DNA of 14,013 bases from positions 1 through 14,013 of the forward strand of contig JANNDW010000170.1 in the NCBI GenBank assembly GCA_031378125.1, written 5' to 3'. The notes beneath the pieces were generated by a model. That model made no database searches and was not told the origin of the DNA. It was given only the letters and a program-made list of their open reading frames with translations. Position 1 is the stretch's first letter; each line of letters begins with the position of its first letter. This stretch comes from LGRD01 sp031378125. GTDB lineage: Bacteria > Pseudomonadota > Gammaproteobacteria > Burkholderiales > Burkholderiaceae_C. The translations under genes and the position numbers were made by a program. Shown piece by piece: positions 5,444 to 13,757 of the stretch.

Positions 5444-6717
5444 TGGCACACCACCTCATCCCCTCGAACGCCACGATCAGGGCGATCAAGCCCGGCGATG
5501 TCCGCAATCGCCTTGCCGATGGCGCCGGTCTGTACCTCAAGTTGTTTGTCAACGGCGGCTCGCACGGCTGGCGCTTCGACTACAGCCTGAACGGTCGGCG
5601 CAACACACTGAGCCTGGGTACCTATCCGGACACTGGCCTGAGCCTCGCGCGCAAGAAGGCCGAAGAAGCTCGCAAGCTGGTCAGCGCCGGCATCGACCCC
5701 ACCAACGTCCGCAAGGAGGCTCGTGGGGCGGCCTCGCTCCAGCGAGCGACCGAGCAGCGGGCGGCAGCCGGTCTGTCGCCGCTCGATTCCTTCGAGGCAG
5801 TCGCTCGCGAGTGGCACACGAAGAACATCCCAAATTGGGCGGCGTCACACTCGACGAAGATCATCCGTCGGCTCGAACTGGACGTGTTCCCCTGGATCGG
5901 CTCGAAACCGGTCCGCTCGATCCGACCCATGGAACTGCTGACCTTGCTCAAGCGAGTCGAGGATCGAGGTGCCGTGGAAACGACGCACCGCGTTCAGCAG
6001 AACTGCGGCCAGGTCTTCCGCTATGCCGTTGCCACGGGCCGCGCAGAGAGCGACCCCAGTCGTGACCTGCGCGGCGCGCTCACCCCGTGGAAGCCGGAGC
6101 ACTACCCCACGCTGACCGACGCGCGCCAGGTCGACCGCCTTCTCCGCGACATCGACGGCTACGACGGTGGCTTCATCACGAAGTGCGCGATGAAGCTCTC
6201 GCCGATGCTGTTCGTACGCCCCGGCGAGCTGCGCAGAGCCGAGTGGAGCGAGATCAACCTGGATGCCGCCGAGTGGCGGATCCCGGCGGCGAAGATGAAG
6301 GGTCGCATCATGCACATCGTGCCGCTCGCTACCCAGGCCGTCAGCATCCTGCGCGAGCTTGAACCGCTCACGGGCAGGAGCGCATGGGTATTTCCTGGCG
6401 TGCGAACCAACGGCGAGCCGATGAGCGAGAACACGGTCAACGCGGCACTGCGCAGGCTGGGGTACGACCGCACGATGATCACAGCGCACGGCTTCAGGGG
6501 AATGGCCTCCACCCTCTTGCATGAATGCGGCTGGCCATCAGACGTAATCGAGCGGCAACTGTCACACGCCGAGCGCAATGCGGTGAAGGCGGCATACAAC
6601 CACGCCGAGCACCTGCCAGCGCGGCGCAAGATGATGCAGGCGTGGGCAGATCACTTGGACGCCCTGCGCGCGGGCGCGACGGTTGTTTCACTTCGGGCGC
6701 AACGCATGTCGTCGTAG
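5443..6717 (+). CDS. P4-type tyrosine site-specific integrase
   Basis: A 424-residue tyrosine recombinase of the P4/DUF4102 class that integrates and excises islands at attachment sites. The N-terminal arm-binding domain (about 8-95) has LADGAGLYLKLF, WRFDYSLNGRRNTLSLGTYPD and LSLARKKA. The core-binding domain spans about 115-205. The catalytic domain spans 225-400 and has Arg259 (LFVRPGELRRAEW), Lys286 in the AAKMKGR turn, His349-x-x-Arg352 (HGFRGMAST), His375 (LSHAE) and nucleophile Tyr385 (AAYNHAEHLPAR). All catalytic residues are present and the length is normal, so the enzyme is probably active. The ATG at 5443 has GGAG seven bases upstream. The gene reads away from tRNA-Ala, the usual order at an island's left end. 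Expression is probably limited by the hairpin and iterons over its start. Confidence 0.95.
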   Translation: MAHHLIPSNATIRAIKPGDVRNRLADGAGLYLKLFVNGGSHGWRFDYSLNGRRNTLSLGTYPDTGLSLARKKAEEARKLVSAGIDPTNVRKEARGAASLQRATEQRAAAGLSPLDSFEAVAREWHTKNIPNWAASHSTKIIRRLELDVFPWIGSKPVRSIRPMELLTLLKRVEDRGAVETTHRVQQNCGQVFRYAVATGRAESDPSRDLRGALTPWKPEHYPTLTDARQVDRLLRDIDGYDGGFITKCAMKLSPMLFVRPGELRRAEWSEINLDAAEWRIPAAKMKGRIMHIVPLATQAVSILRELEPLTGRSAWVFPGVRTNGEPMSENTVNAALRRLGYDRTMITAHGFRGMASTLLHECGWPSDVIERQLSHAERNAVKAAYNHAEHLPARRKMMQAWADHLDALRAGATVVSLRAQRMSS

Positions 6718-6934
6718 CCCGCTCGATGACTACATCAGATACCAGGCAAGGCAGGGCCGCATCAGCGCCCGCGAGGTCACGGACATCTTCGACCTGCACG
6801 TGATGCCGGCCTGGCCGGCGCTGGCCCTGACGCTGACGCTGACGCTGACGCTGACGCTGACACTGACGAGTGGGATTACTCCGGAGCACGTGATCGATAT
6901 GCTGCCGTGGCTGACATTGCGGGCTTGCGACTGA
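6716..6934 (+). pseudogene. Remnant of a second tyrosine integrase (core-binding domain)
   Basis: The frame starting at the integrase stop encodes SPLDDYIRYQARQGRISA, then REVTDIFDLHVMPAWPALA, a Leu-Thr repeat, then GITPEHVIDML. This matches, from memory, the core-binding domain opening of another integrase class, where the typical pattern is a DAYV..L...GK.SAREV..IF..HV...WPALA...ITP.HV..MLR. Both the start and the catalytic half are missing and the frame stops at 6934. It is therefore a gene fragment left by an earlier element or by recombination between two elements. The full-length integrase beside it has a different sequence in the same domain, so this is not a local duplication. Confidence 0.6.
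6827..6868 (+). repeat. (CTGACG)7 hexanucleotide microsatellite
   Basis: Seven tandem CTGACG units run from 6827 to 6868; the sixth is CTGACA. In the frame of the integrase remnant they read (Leu-Thr)7 at the place where intact relatives have a short unrelated linker between AWPALA and ITPEHV. Unit length is a multiple of three, so gain or loss of copies keeps the frame. This points to slipped-strand expansion in DNA no longer under selection. Confidence 0.9.
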
Positions 6935-7124
6935 AACTGCGCATTCCGTCAGTCTCCAAGACAATCCGCGCCGTCCACACTTGGTGCCCCCTAGTCCTGA
7001 GCACGATCTGTGACAAGATGCTTTAGCAGGATTGCCGCGCTGGAGGCCGTGGGTGCGAACGTCAGGTAGTCCAAGGGGCCTCGAAGGCTCAAAGGTCGGA
7101 CGGGCCTGGAGAGGGAGGTACGCG
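6935..7124 (+). promoter_or_regulatory. Gene-free leader of the large defence gene, with strong ribosome site
   Basis: These 190 bases lie between the integrase remnant and the large gene. No coding sequence or convincing -35/-10 pair is visible. At 7112-7119 AGGGAGGT forms a strong Shine-Dalgarno sequence six to seven bases before the ATG at 7125, and this decides the start. An upstream in-frame TTG at 7032 lacks such a site and encodes an Arg/Trp-rich stretch unlike a protein start. Confidence 0.6.
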
Positions 7125-10100
7125 ATGGATGTGATGACGCCCGAGGGCGAGGAGAAGAGTGAGCGCTTGGGCGTTCGGATCGATACGACGCTCGTCACCA
7201 AGCTGAATCTGGCGGACTTCCAGAACGCCGTGCCAATGCTCCGCGAGTTGAGCATCATCAACGCGTCCGAAGAAGACGCCAGGGACCTTGAGCTTCGGAT
7301 CGAGTCCATTCCGCCCTTCGTCAGGCCCAAGCTCTGGCACATCGACGTTCTCAAGGCTGGTGGCGACTGCCGCATCACTGACCTGGATGTGCAACTGGAT
7401 GGCGCCCTGCTGACGCGACTGACGGAGGCCGAAGCAGCGACCGTCACACTGTCGCTGTGCCGGCGCGATTCCGGCCCAGAGGTGCTTGCAAAGCTGGAGC
7501 GTGCCGTTGAGCTGCTGCCGCGCAACCAATGGGGCGGAATCTCCCACCATCTGCCCGATATGGTCGCCGCCTTCGTGCAGCCCAACGAGCCCGCCGTCGA
7601 GCGCTTGCTGAAACAAGCGGCCGACGTCCTGCGCAAGAACGGCAAGCCCCCGGCGCTCGATGGCTACCGGGGTGGCAGCAAACGGACCTGGGAGCTGACA
7701 TCCGCAATTTGGAGCGCAGTCGCTGGGATGGGCCTGGACTACGCGCTGCCGCCCGCCAGCTTTGAACACAGCGGGCAGAAGGTTCGCAGCCCGGGGCAGA
7801 TCGGCGAGTCGGGCTTGGCCACCTGCCTAGACTTGGCTCTGTTCTTCTGTGCTGCCATCGAGCAGGCCGGCCTGAACCCATTGATTGTGTTCACCAAGGG
7901 CCACACATTCGCCGGCGTATGGCTCAAGGCCGAAGAGTTCTCGACGACGGTGGTCGACGACGTGACGGCGCTGCGCAAGCGGGTCAAGCTGAAGGAACTA
8001 CTGCTGTTCGAGACCACACTGGTCACCCAACGGCCAGCGCCAAGCTTCAGCTTCGCGAGCCAGCATGCGGCACAGCAGATCGCGGAAGAGAACGAAGAAG
8101 CCTTCGAACTTGCGGTCGATATCCGCCGCGCGCGACTGCAGCGAATCAAGCCGCTGGCCAGCAACGAGCGCTTGGTTGCCACGCCGTTCGCGGGCCAGCC
8201 CCAGATCGTGGAGCCGCCCTTCGACGAGGCGCCTGATCTGCCCGACGACGACGCACATGCCGAACCGGACGCAGCGACGCTGAACCCCAAGGACCGGCTG
8301 GCACGTTGGCAACGCAAGCTGCTCGACCTGTCTCTGCGCAACAACCTGCTGAACTTCAAGTCGGGCAAGAAGGCCTTGAAGCTGGAAGCGCCAGACGCGG
8401 GCGCGTTGGAAGATTTGTTGGCCGACGGGCAGGCGCTGAAGCTGCTGGCCCGTCCCGATCTGATGGATGGTGCTGACCCGCGCAACCAGGCCATACACGA
8501 AGGTCGTGAACGCGAAGACCTGCGCCGCGAGCATGCGCTCGATGCCTTGCAGCGCCGAGAGGTGTTCATCGGCGTCGCACAGGACGAACTCGAACCTCGC
8601 TTGGTAGACCTCTACCGCACCGCCCGCACCACTTTGCAGGAAGGCGGAGCCAACACCTTGTACGTCGCGCTCGGCTTCCTCTCATGGAACCGCGACGACA
8701 AGCCCGGCAGCAAATACCGCGCGCCCTTGATCCTGGTGCCGGTGACGCTGCAACGCAAGAGCATGCGCTCGGGCTTCACGCTGACGCTGCACGACGATGA
8801 GCCTCGGTTCAACCCGACGCTGATCGAAATGTTGCGCCAGGACTTCAAACTCGACCTGGGCATCGCCGACGGCGAACTTCCAAGAGACGATGCGGGCCTG
8901 GACGTGCGGGCGGTGTGGAAAACCGTGTCCCGAGCAGTGAAGGACATCAAGGGCTGGGAAGTTGCCGAAGACGTGGTGCTGGCCATGTTCTCGTTCGCCA
9001 AGTACCTGATGTGGAAGGATCTGACTGAACGCACCGACCAGTTGCGCGAGAACCCGGTCGTCAAGCATCTAATCGACACGCCGCGCGAGAGCTACCCGCA
9101 GGGCGTCGCCTTCCCGAACCCGAAACACCTGGACCGCGAGTTCTCACCCGAGAAGACCTTCTGCCCGCTGCCGGCCGACTCGTCGCAGCTGTCGGCAGTG
9201 ATGGCCGCGGTGAAAGGCAAGGACTTCGTGCTCATCGGCCCGCCCGGCACGGGCAAGAGCCAGACCATCAGCAACCTGATCGCGCAGTGCCTGGCCGAGG
9301 GCAAGCGGGTGCTGTTCGTCTCAGAGAAGATCGCCGCGCTCGATGTGGTCTACAGGCGCCTCCGCGAGGTGAAGCTTGGCGAGTTCTGCCTGGAGCTGCA
9401 CTCCAGCAAGGCGCGCAAGCTCGACGTACTGGCGCAACTCCACAACGCCTGGGAAGCACGGGGCGACGCGGATCCCGAGGTCTGGCGTGCACAGGCGCAG
9501 CGCCTGCAGCGGCTGCGCGACGATCTCAATGGCTATGTGGACCGACTGCATTTCCGGCACCCCAACGGCATGAGCATCTTCGAAGCCATCGGGCGGGTGG
9601 TCGATGGCGAAGACGTGCCCGAACTCGGCCTGAGCTGGAGCAGCGCCAACGCTCATGACCGCACTGCACTCGACACCATGCGTGACGTCGTAGACCGTCT
9701 GGAAATCAACGCTGCTGCCGTGGGCCAGGGCGCGCTGCTGAACCATCCACTGGCCGCAGTGACGCACGGCGAATGGTCGCCAGCCTGGCAGCAAGCCTTG
9801 GTGGATGCAGCACGCGGTGTGCTGCCAGCGGTGCAGGCCGTGCAGGCAGCGCATCAACGCTTTGCCGGCGCCATCGGCCTGCCGCCCTTGCCGTTGACGC
9901 GGCGAGCCCGTGGCGCGGTCGGCGTGCTGGCCAGGGCCCTGCCTCACGCAGCTGGGCGTGATTGGCGGTTCGTGCTGCGCGCCGACGCACGCAGCCTGGG
10001 CGAGCGGATGCAGGCTGGCGCGATCCTGTTGAGGCAGCATCACGACATCAGCGCCCAGCTTGCCGCAGATTGGCCCCCGCCCGTTGTGGCCGCATGCCGG

Positions 10101-13100
10101 CGGGGCCTGACCTTGCTCACACAGCGGCGCGCCGCACATGCCGGGCTGGGCTTGCCCTGGGCCGCAGAACTGCAGACCGAGTTGCAGAAGGGTCTGGCGC
10201 TGCTTGCCCAGATCACGAAGACAACTCAGCAACTGTCAGTGAGCTACGGCGAACAGGTCGAACAACTCAACGTGACCCAGCTGCTGCGCGACTGGACCAA
10301 GGCCGAGAAGGCTTTCTGGCCCATGTCCTGGCTGGCCAAGCGCAAGCTGCGCGCAACGATGGAGGCAGCTGTCACCGGCGAAGGTGAACTCGATGTCGCG
10401 CACGATCTGCGCTTGCTGGTGCGCATCCGGGCATTGCGGTCGGAGGTGCAGGCCCTTGAGATCGCGCCAGGCACCGAAGGCATTTGGGTCGGCCTGAAGA
10501 CCCGGCTCGATCTGGCGGGTGCTGCATTGCGGTTTCAGCAGGTGCTCACCGCGGTTCGTCAGGAGCAGCCCTGGGTCGACGAGGGACTGGACGCCGTAGC
10601 CAACGGCCGCTGCGGCGAACGCCTGGCCAAAGACCTGGAACGCGTTCGCGCCCTGAAAGCACTGGACACCGACATTGCCGCACTCGGACCTCTGGGCTCG
10701 GCAACAGCCGGCCTGTGGGTGGGACAAGCCACGCGTGAACCTCTGGTCGAGGCGGCGCTGGCCTTCAACGCCGCGCGCGAAGCCGTGCGCGACGCAGGCC
10801 CTTTGGCTGGCGAGCACCAGAGCGTGGCCAACGGCGACTGTGGCGCAGCCATGTCCGCCGACTGGCAGCATCTGCGCCAGCGCGCCGCCGTCGAGCAGCA
10901 GCTGGCCGCCTTCGACGACCTGACGCCGTTGACAGCAGGCCTGTGGTGCGGCCTCGGCACGCGGCTCGACGAGTTGGACAAAGCATCCAAGTTCCAGGCC
11001 TCCATGGCTGCCGCCATTGCCAACCTGGCGACGACGCCTGAGGACATTGCTGAACTCAAGGCGCCACTGAACAAACTGATCGGCGAAGGCAATGCCTTGC
11101 TGGAGCCGACCGGCCCGATCGTCGCCGCCGGCCAGGCCTACCTGGAAGCATGGGGCGCTTTGCAGCCCACCATCGACCGGCTGAGCGCGGCCGGTGCGTT
11201 CACGCAAGCCGCCCACGCCGCCTTCGGCGAGGTGGCGTTGGATGAACTGGCGCAACGCTGCGCTGCCATCGTTCAATCAGCCGCCCGCCTAAACGCCTGG
11301 TGCGCCTGGCGCAAGGTCTGCCAACAGGCGATCTCTCTCGGCCTGGCGCCGATGGTCGCAGGCGTCGAGAACGGCGCCATCGCGGCCGGCACCGTGCGCC
11401 GCGCCTTCGAGACGGGCTACAGCCGCTGGTGGCTGAACGCGGTGGTCGACAACGAGCCCGTCATCCGCAGCTTCGTCGCGGCCGAGCATGAAAAGCGCAT
11501 CGGCGACTTCCGCGCGCTGGAAGCCCAGTACACCGAGCTGACCCGCGCCTGGGTGCGCGCCACGCTGTGTGCCGACTTGCCGAAGCAAGACGGCGTCACC
11601 CGCAATTCGGAGTGGGGCATCCTGCGGCACGAGATCAACAAGAAGCGCGCACACATGCCTTTGCGCGCGCTGATGAGCAGCATTCCATCGGCGCTGACCA
11701 AACTGACGCCCTGCCTGCTGATGAGCCCGCTGTCCATCGCCCAGTACCTGAGCGCCGACGCCAACGCCTTCGACGTGGTGGTGTTCGACGAAGCGAGCCA
11801 GATCCCTGTGTGGGACGCGGTAGGCGCCATCGCGCGCGGCAAGCAGGTGGTGATGGTGGGCGACCCGAAACAGCTGCCGCCGACCAACTTCTTCGATCGT
11901 GCGGAGTCGTCGGCTGATGAAGAAGATGTTGAAGGCGACCTGGAAAGCATCCTCGACGAGTGCCTGGGCGCCAACCTGCCCACGATGAACCTGGCCTGGC
12001 ACTACCGCAGCCGCAACGAGAGCCTGATCGCGTTCAGCAACCACCACTACTACGGCGGATCACTCGTCACCTTTCCGTCCCCCGTCACTGAAGACCGGGC
12101 GGTGAGCTTCCACCACGTCAAGGGCACCTACGAGAAAGGCGGTGCGCGCATCAACAAACCCGAGGCCAAGGCCCTGGTGTCCGACATCGTGGCGCGGCTC
12201 AAGGCTCCGGGCTTTCGCGAGAGCCGGCTGACCATCGGCGTGGTGACCTTCAACACCGAGCAGAAGGACCTGATCGAAGACCTGCTGGATGAAGAACGCC
12301 GGCGCGACCCCGCGATCGAGCCCTACTTTGACGAGGTGGAGTTGGAGCCGCTGTTCGTCAAGAACCTGGAGAGCGTGCAGGGCGACGAGCGCGACATCAT
12401 GTATTTCTCCATCACCTACGGGCCCGACCTGGCCGGTGCGGTGTCGATGAACTTCGGCCCGATGAACCGTACGGGTGGTGAGCGCCGCTTGAACGTGGCC
12501 ATCACGCGGGCACGGCACGAGTTGCGGGTGTTCTCCAGCCTGAAGGGTGAGCAGATGGACCTAGCGCGCACGCAGGCCCTGGGTGTGCGCGACCTGAAGC
12601 ACTTTCTGGAGTTTGCCGAGCGCGGCCCGCGCGCATTGGCCGAAGCCACACGCGGCAGCCTGGGCGGCTTTGAAAGCCCGTTCGAAGAAGCCGTGGCCTC
12701 GGCGCTGGCTGGCAAGGGCTGGGAACTGCACACCCAGATCGGAGCATCGTCCTTCCGCGTCGACCTGGCCGTGGTGCACCCAGATGCGCGGGGTAGCTAC
12801 CTGACCGGCATCGAGTGCGACGGGGCCACCTACCACCGCAGCGCCACCGCCCGCGACCGCGACATGCTGCGCGAGCAGGTGCTGCGCGGCCTGGGCTGGC
12901 AGATCGAGCGCGTGTGGTCCACCGACTGGTGGGTGGACCGGGTGGGGACACTGGAGAAGCTGGATGCGAAGTTGCACAGCTTGCTGGAGACCAGCCGGGC
13001 GAGGCGTGCAGAAGAAGCACAGAGGCAGGCGGCAGCGGATGCGGCGGCAGCGGCTCTTGCCAAGGCGAAAGAGGAAGCTGCGCCGCTTGATGCTGCTGCC

Positions 13101-13757
13101 TCAACCGGCGCTGGCACCGATTGCGCAACGCCCGTTCAATTGGGGCTGGGCCTGAAGAGCCCGCTTGCCGAACAGCAGCCAGAAGAACAGGAGGCCGAGG
13201 TCTATGCGCGCAATGCGGCCGGCGCTGCGGCGTCGGCTGCAGTGTTCGTGGAGTCGGACCCTGCGTCCGTCGTTGACGCAGTGAAGGCCGACGCGTTTTT
13301 CGACAGCGGCTACGACGCGGTACTGCTGGCGATGATTGCGCACGTCGTGGAGGTCGAAGGGCCGGTGCTGGACGCGGTGCTGGCGCGACGCATTGCGCGA
13401 GCGCATGGGTGGCAGCGGACCGGGTCGAAGATTCAGGAGCGTGTCGCGAGGCTGGCAGCGAAAGCGCACAGAACGACGGAAGAGGATGTCGGCACTTTCT
13501 ACTGGTCGGCGGCACGTGGTCCGGAACTGCCAACGGTGTTCCGCCATTCTGCAGACGATGCCAACCGGTCAGTGGATGAGATCTGCATGCCTGAGCTTGT
13601 CGACTTGGCTCGACAGATCACTGGTAGGGGCACTGGAGTCGAAGAAGCGATTGTTGTGATGGCACGAGAACTCGGCCTGCAACGCCTTCGCGCGGCAAGC
13701 CGTGGACGATTTGAGGCTGCAATGGAGCAAACACGCCGCAAGCATGAAAGGGACTGA
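7125..13757 (+). CDS. hheA: Hhe-type antiphage protein: DUF4011, SF1 helicase, Vsr-like nuclease, DUF3320
   Basis: A 2210-residue protein, probably a single-gene antiphage system that unwinds and cuts foreign nucleic acid. Residues 15-110 are a beta-rich N-terminus. Residues 185-300 look transglutaminase-like (Cys234-x-Asp236, His260, Asp278). Residues 386-690 are DUF4011 (RWQRKLLDLSLRNNLLNFK). The SF1 helicase has Walker A GPPGTGKS (705-712), DEAS (1555-1558), GDPKQLPP (1579-1586), AWHYRSR (1624-1630), ESVQGDERD (1749-1757) and NVAITRAR (1790-1797). An 840-residue mostly helical insert between Walker A and DEAS holds internal repeats at 1119, 1196 and 1272. The MTES_1575/Vsr-like nuclease (1848-1950) has Asp1880 and GIECDGATYH (Glu1897, Asp1899). 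An Ala/Glu-rich linker (1955-2040) leads to DUF3320 (about 2050-2200). From memory, Gao et al. 2020 named this type Hhe (HEPN, helicase, endonuclease); I cannot place a HEPN motif with confidence. All helicase and nuclease residues are intact. The start at 7125 follows a strong ribosome site. Confidence 0.9.
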   Translation: MDVMTPEGEEKSERLGVRIDTTLVTKLNLADFQNAVPMLRELSIINASEEDARDLELRIESIPPFVRPKLWHIDVLKAGGDCRITDLDVQLDGALLTRLTEAEAATVTLSLCRRDSGPEVLAKLERAVELLPRNQWGGISHHLPDMVAAFVQPNEPAVERLLKQAADVLRKNGKPPALDGYRGGSKRTWELTSAIWSAVAGMGLDYALPPASFEHSGQKVRSPGQIGESGLATCLDLALFFCAAIEQAGLNPLIVFTKGHTFAGVWLKAEEFSTTVVDDVTALRKRVKLKELLLFETTLVTQRPAPSFSFASQHAAQQIAEENEEAFELAVDIRRARLQRIKPLASNERLVATPFAGQPQIVEPPFDEAPDLPDDDAHAEPDAATLNPKDRLARWQRKLLDLSLRNNLLNFKSGKKALKLEAPDAGALEDLLADGQALKLLARPDLMDGADPRNQAIHEGREREDLRREHALDALQRREVFIGVAQDELEPRLVDLYRTARTTLQEGGANTLYVALGFLSWNRDDKPGSKYRAPLILVPVTLQRKSMRSGFTLTLHDDEPRFNPTLIEMLRQDFKLDLGIADGELPRDDAGLDVRAVWKTVSRAVKDIKGWEVAEDVVLAMFSFAKYLMWKDLTERTDQLRENPVVKHLIDTPRESYPQGVAFPNPKHLDREFSPEKTFCPLPADSSQLSAVMAAVKGKDFVLIGPPGTGKSQTISNLIAQCLAEGKRVLFVSEKIAALDVVYRRLREVKLGEFCLELHSSKARKLDVLAQLHNAWEARGDADPEVWRAQAQRLQRLRDDLNGYVDRLHFRHPNGMSIFEAIGRVVDGEDVPELGLSWSSANAHDRTALDTMRDVVDRLEINAAAVGQGALLNHPLAAVTHGEWSPAWQQALVDAARGVLPAVQAVQAAHQRFAGAIGLPPLPLTRRARGAVGVLARALPHAAGRDWRFVLRADARSLGERMQAGAILLRQHHDISAQLAADWPPPVVAACRRGLTLLTQRRAAHAGLGLPWAAELQTELQKGLALLAQITKTTQQLSVSYGEQVEQLNVTQLLRDWTKAEKAFWPMSWLAKRKLRATMEAAVTGEGELDVAHDLRLLVRIRALRSEVQALEIAPGTEGIWVGLKTRLDLAGAALRFQQVLTAVRQEQPWVDEGLDAVANGRCGERLAKDLERVRALKALDTDIAALGPLGSATAGLWVGQATREPLVEAALAFNAAREAVRDAGPLAGEHQSVANGDCGAAMSADWQHLRQRAAVEQQLAAFDDLTPLTAGLWCGLGTRLDELDKASKFQASMAAAIANLATTPEDIAELKAPLNKLIGEGNALLEPTGPIVAAGQAYLEAWGALQPTIDRLSAAGAFTQAAHAAFGEVALDELAQRCAAIVQSAARLNAWCAWRKVCQQAISLGLAPMVAGVENGAIAAGTVRRAFETGYSRWWLNAVVDNEPVIRSFVAAEHEKRIGDFRALEAQYTELTRAWVRATLCADLPKQDGVTRNSEWGILRHEINKKRAHMPLRALMSSIPSALTKLTPCLLMSPLSIAQYLSADANAFDVVVFDEASQIPVWDAVGAIARGKQVVMVGDPKQLPPTNFFDRAESSADEEDVEGDLESILDECLGANLPTMNLAWHYRSRNESLIAFSNHHYYGGSLVTFPSPVTEDRAVSFHHVKGTYEKGGARINKPEAKALVSDIVARLKAPGFRESRLTIGVVTFNTEQKDLIEDLLDEERRRDPAIEPYFDEVELEPLFVKNLESVQGDERDIMYFSITYGPDLAGAVSMNFGPMNRTGGERRLNVAITRARHELRVFSSLKGEQMDLARTQALGVRDLKHFLEFAERGPRALAEATRGSLGGFESPFEEAVASALAGKGWELHTQIGASSFRVDLAVVHPDARGSYLTGIECDGATYHRSATARDRDMLREQVLRGLGWQIERVWSTDWWVDRVGTLEKLDAKLHSLLETSRARRAEEAQRQAAADAAAAALAKAKEEAAPLDAAASTGAGTDCATPVQLGLGLKSPLAEQQPEEQEAEVYARNAAGAAASAAVFVESDPASVVDAVKADAFFDSGYDAVLLAMIAHVVEVEGPVLDAVLARRIARAHGWQRTGSKIQERVARLAAKAHRTTEEDVGTFYWSAARGPELPTVFRHSADDANRSVDEICMPELVDLARQITGRGTGVEEAIVVMARELGLQRLRAASRGRFEAAMEQTRRKHERD
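10479..11030 (+). repeat. Internal ~77-codon repeats inside the helicase insert
   Basis: At protein level three units begin GIWVGLKTRL (residue 1119), GLWVGQATRE (1196) and GLWCGLGTRL (1272). Spacings are 77 and 76 residues. Units 1 and 2 also share VANGRCG / VANGDCG about 40 residues in. Unit 3 is clear only over its first 30 residues. The DNA is diverged, so this is an old duplication kept by selection on the protein. Confidence 0.75.

Noticed and set aside
6827..6868. Tandem CTGACG units as a possible CRISPR or iteron array
   Set aside because: Six-base units with no spacers and a simple-sequence pattern; a slippage microsatellite fits better.
6970..7040. Sigma-70 promoter for the large gene
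   Set aside because: TTGGTG-like and TTTAGC-like hexamers are present but not at proper spacing; nothing is convincing by eye.
7032..7124. TTG start giving 31 extra residues on the large gene
   Set aside because: No ribosome site, an Arg/Trp-rich stretch without family likeness, and a strong AGGGAGGT directly before the ATG at 7125.
7125..13757. HEPN RNase domain expected from the Hhe name
   Set aside because: Several chance Arg-x(4-6)-His spacings occur but none lies in a clear HEPN helical context, so I do not assign one.
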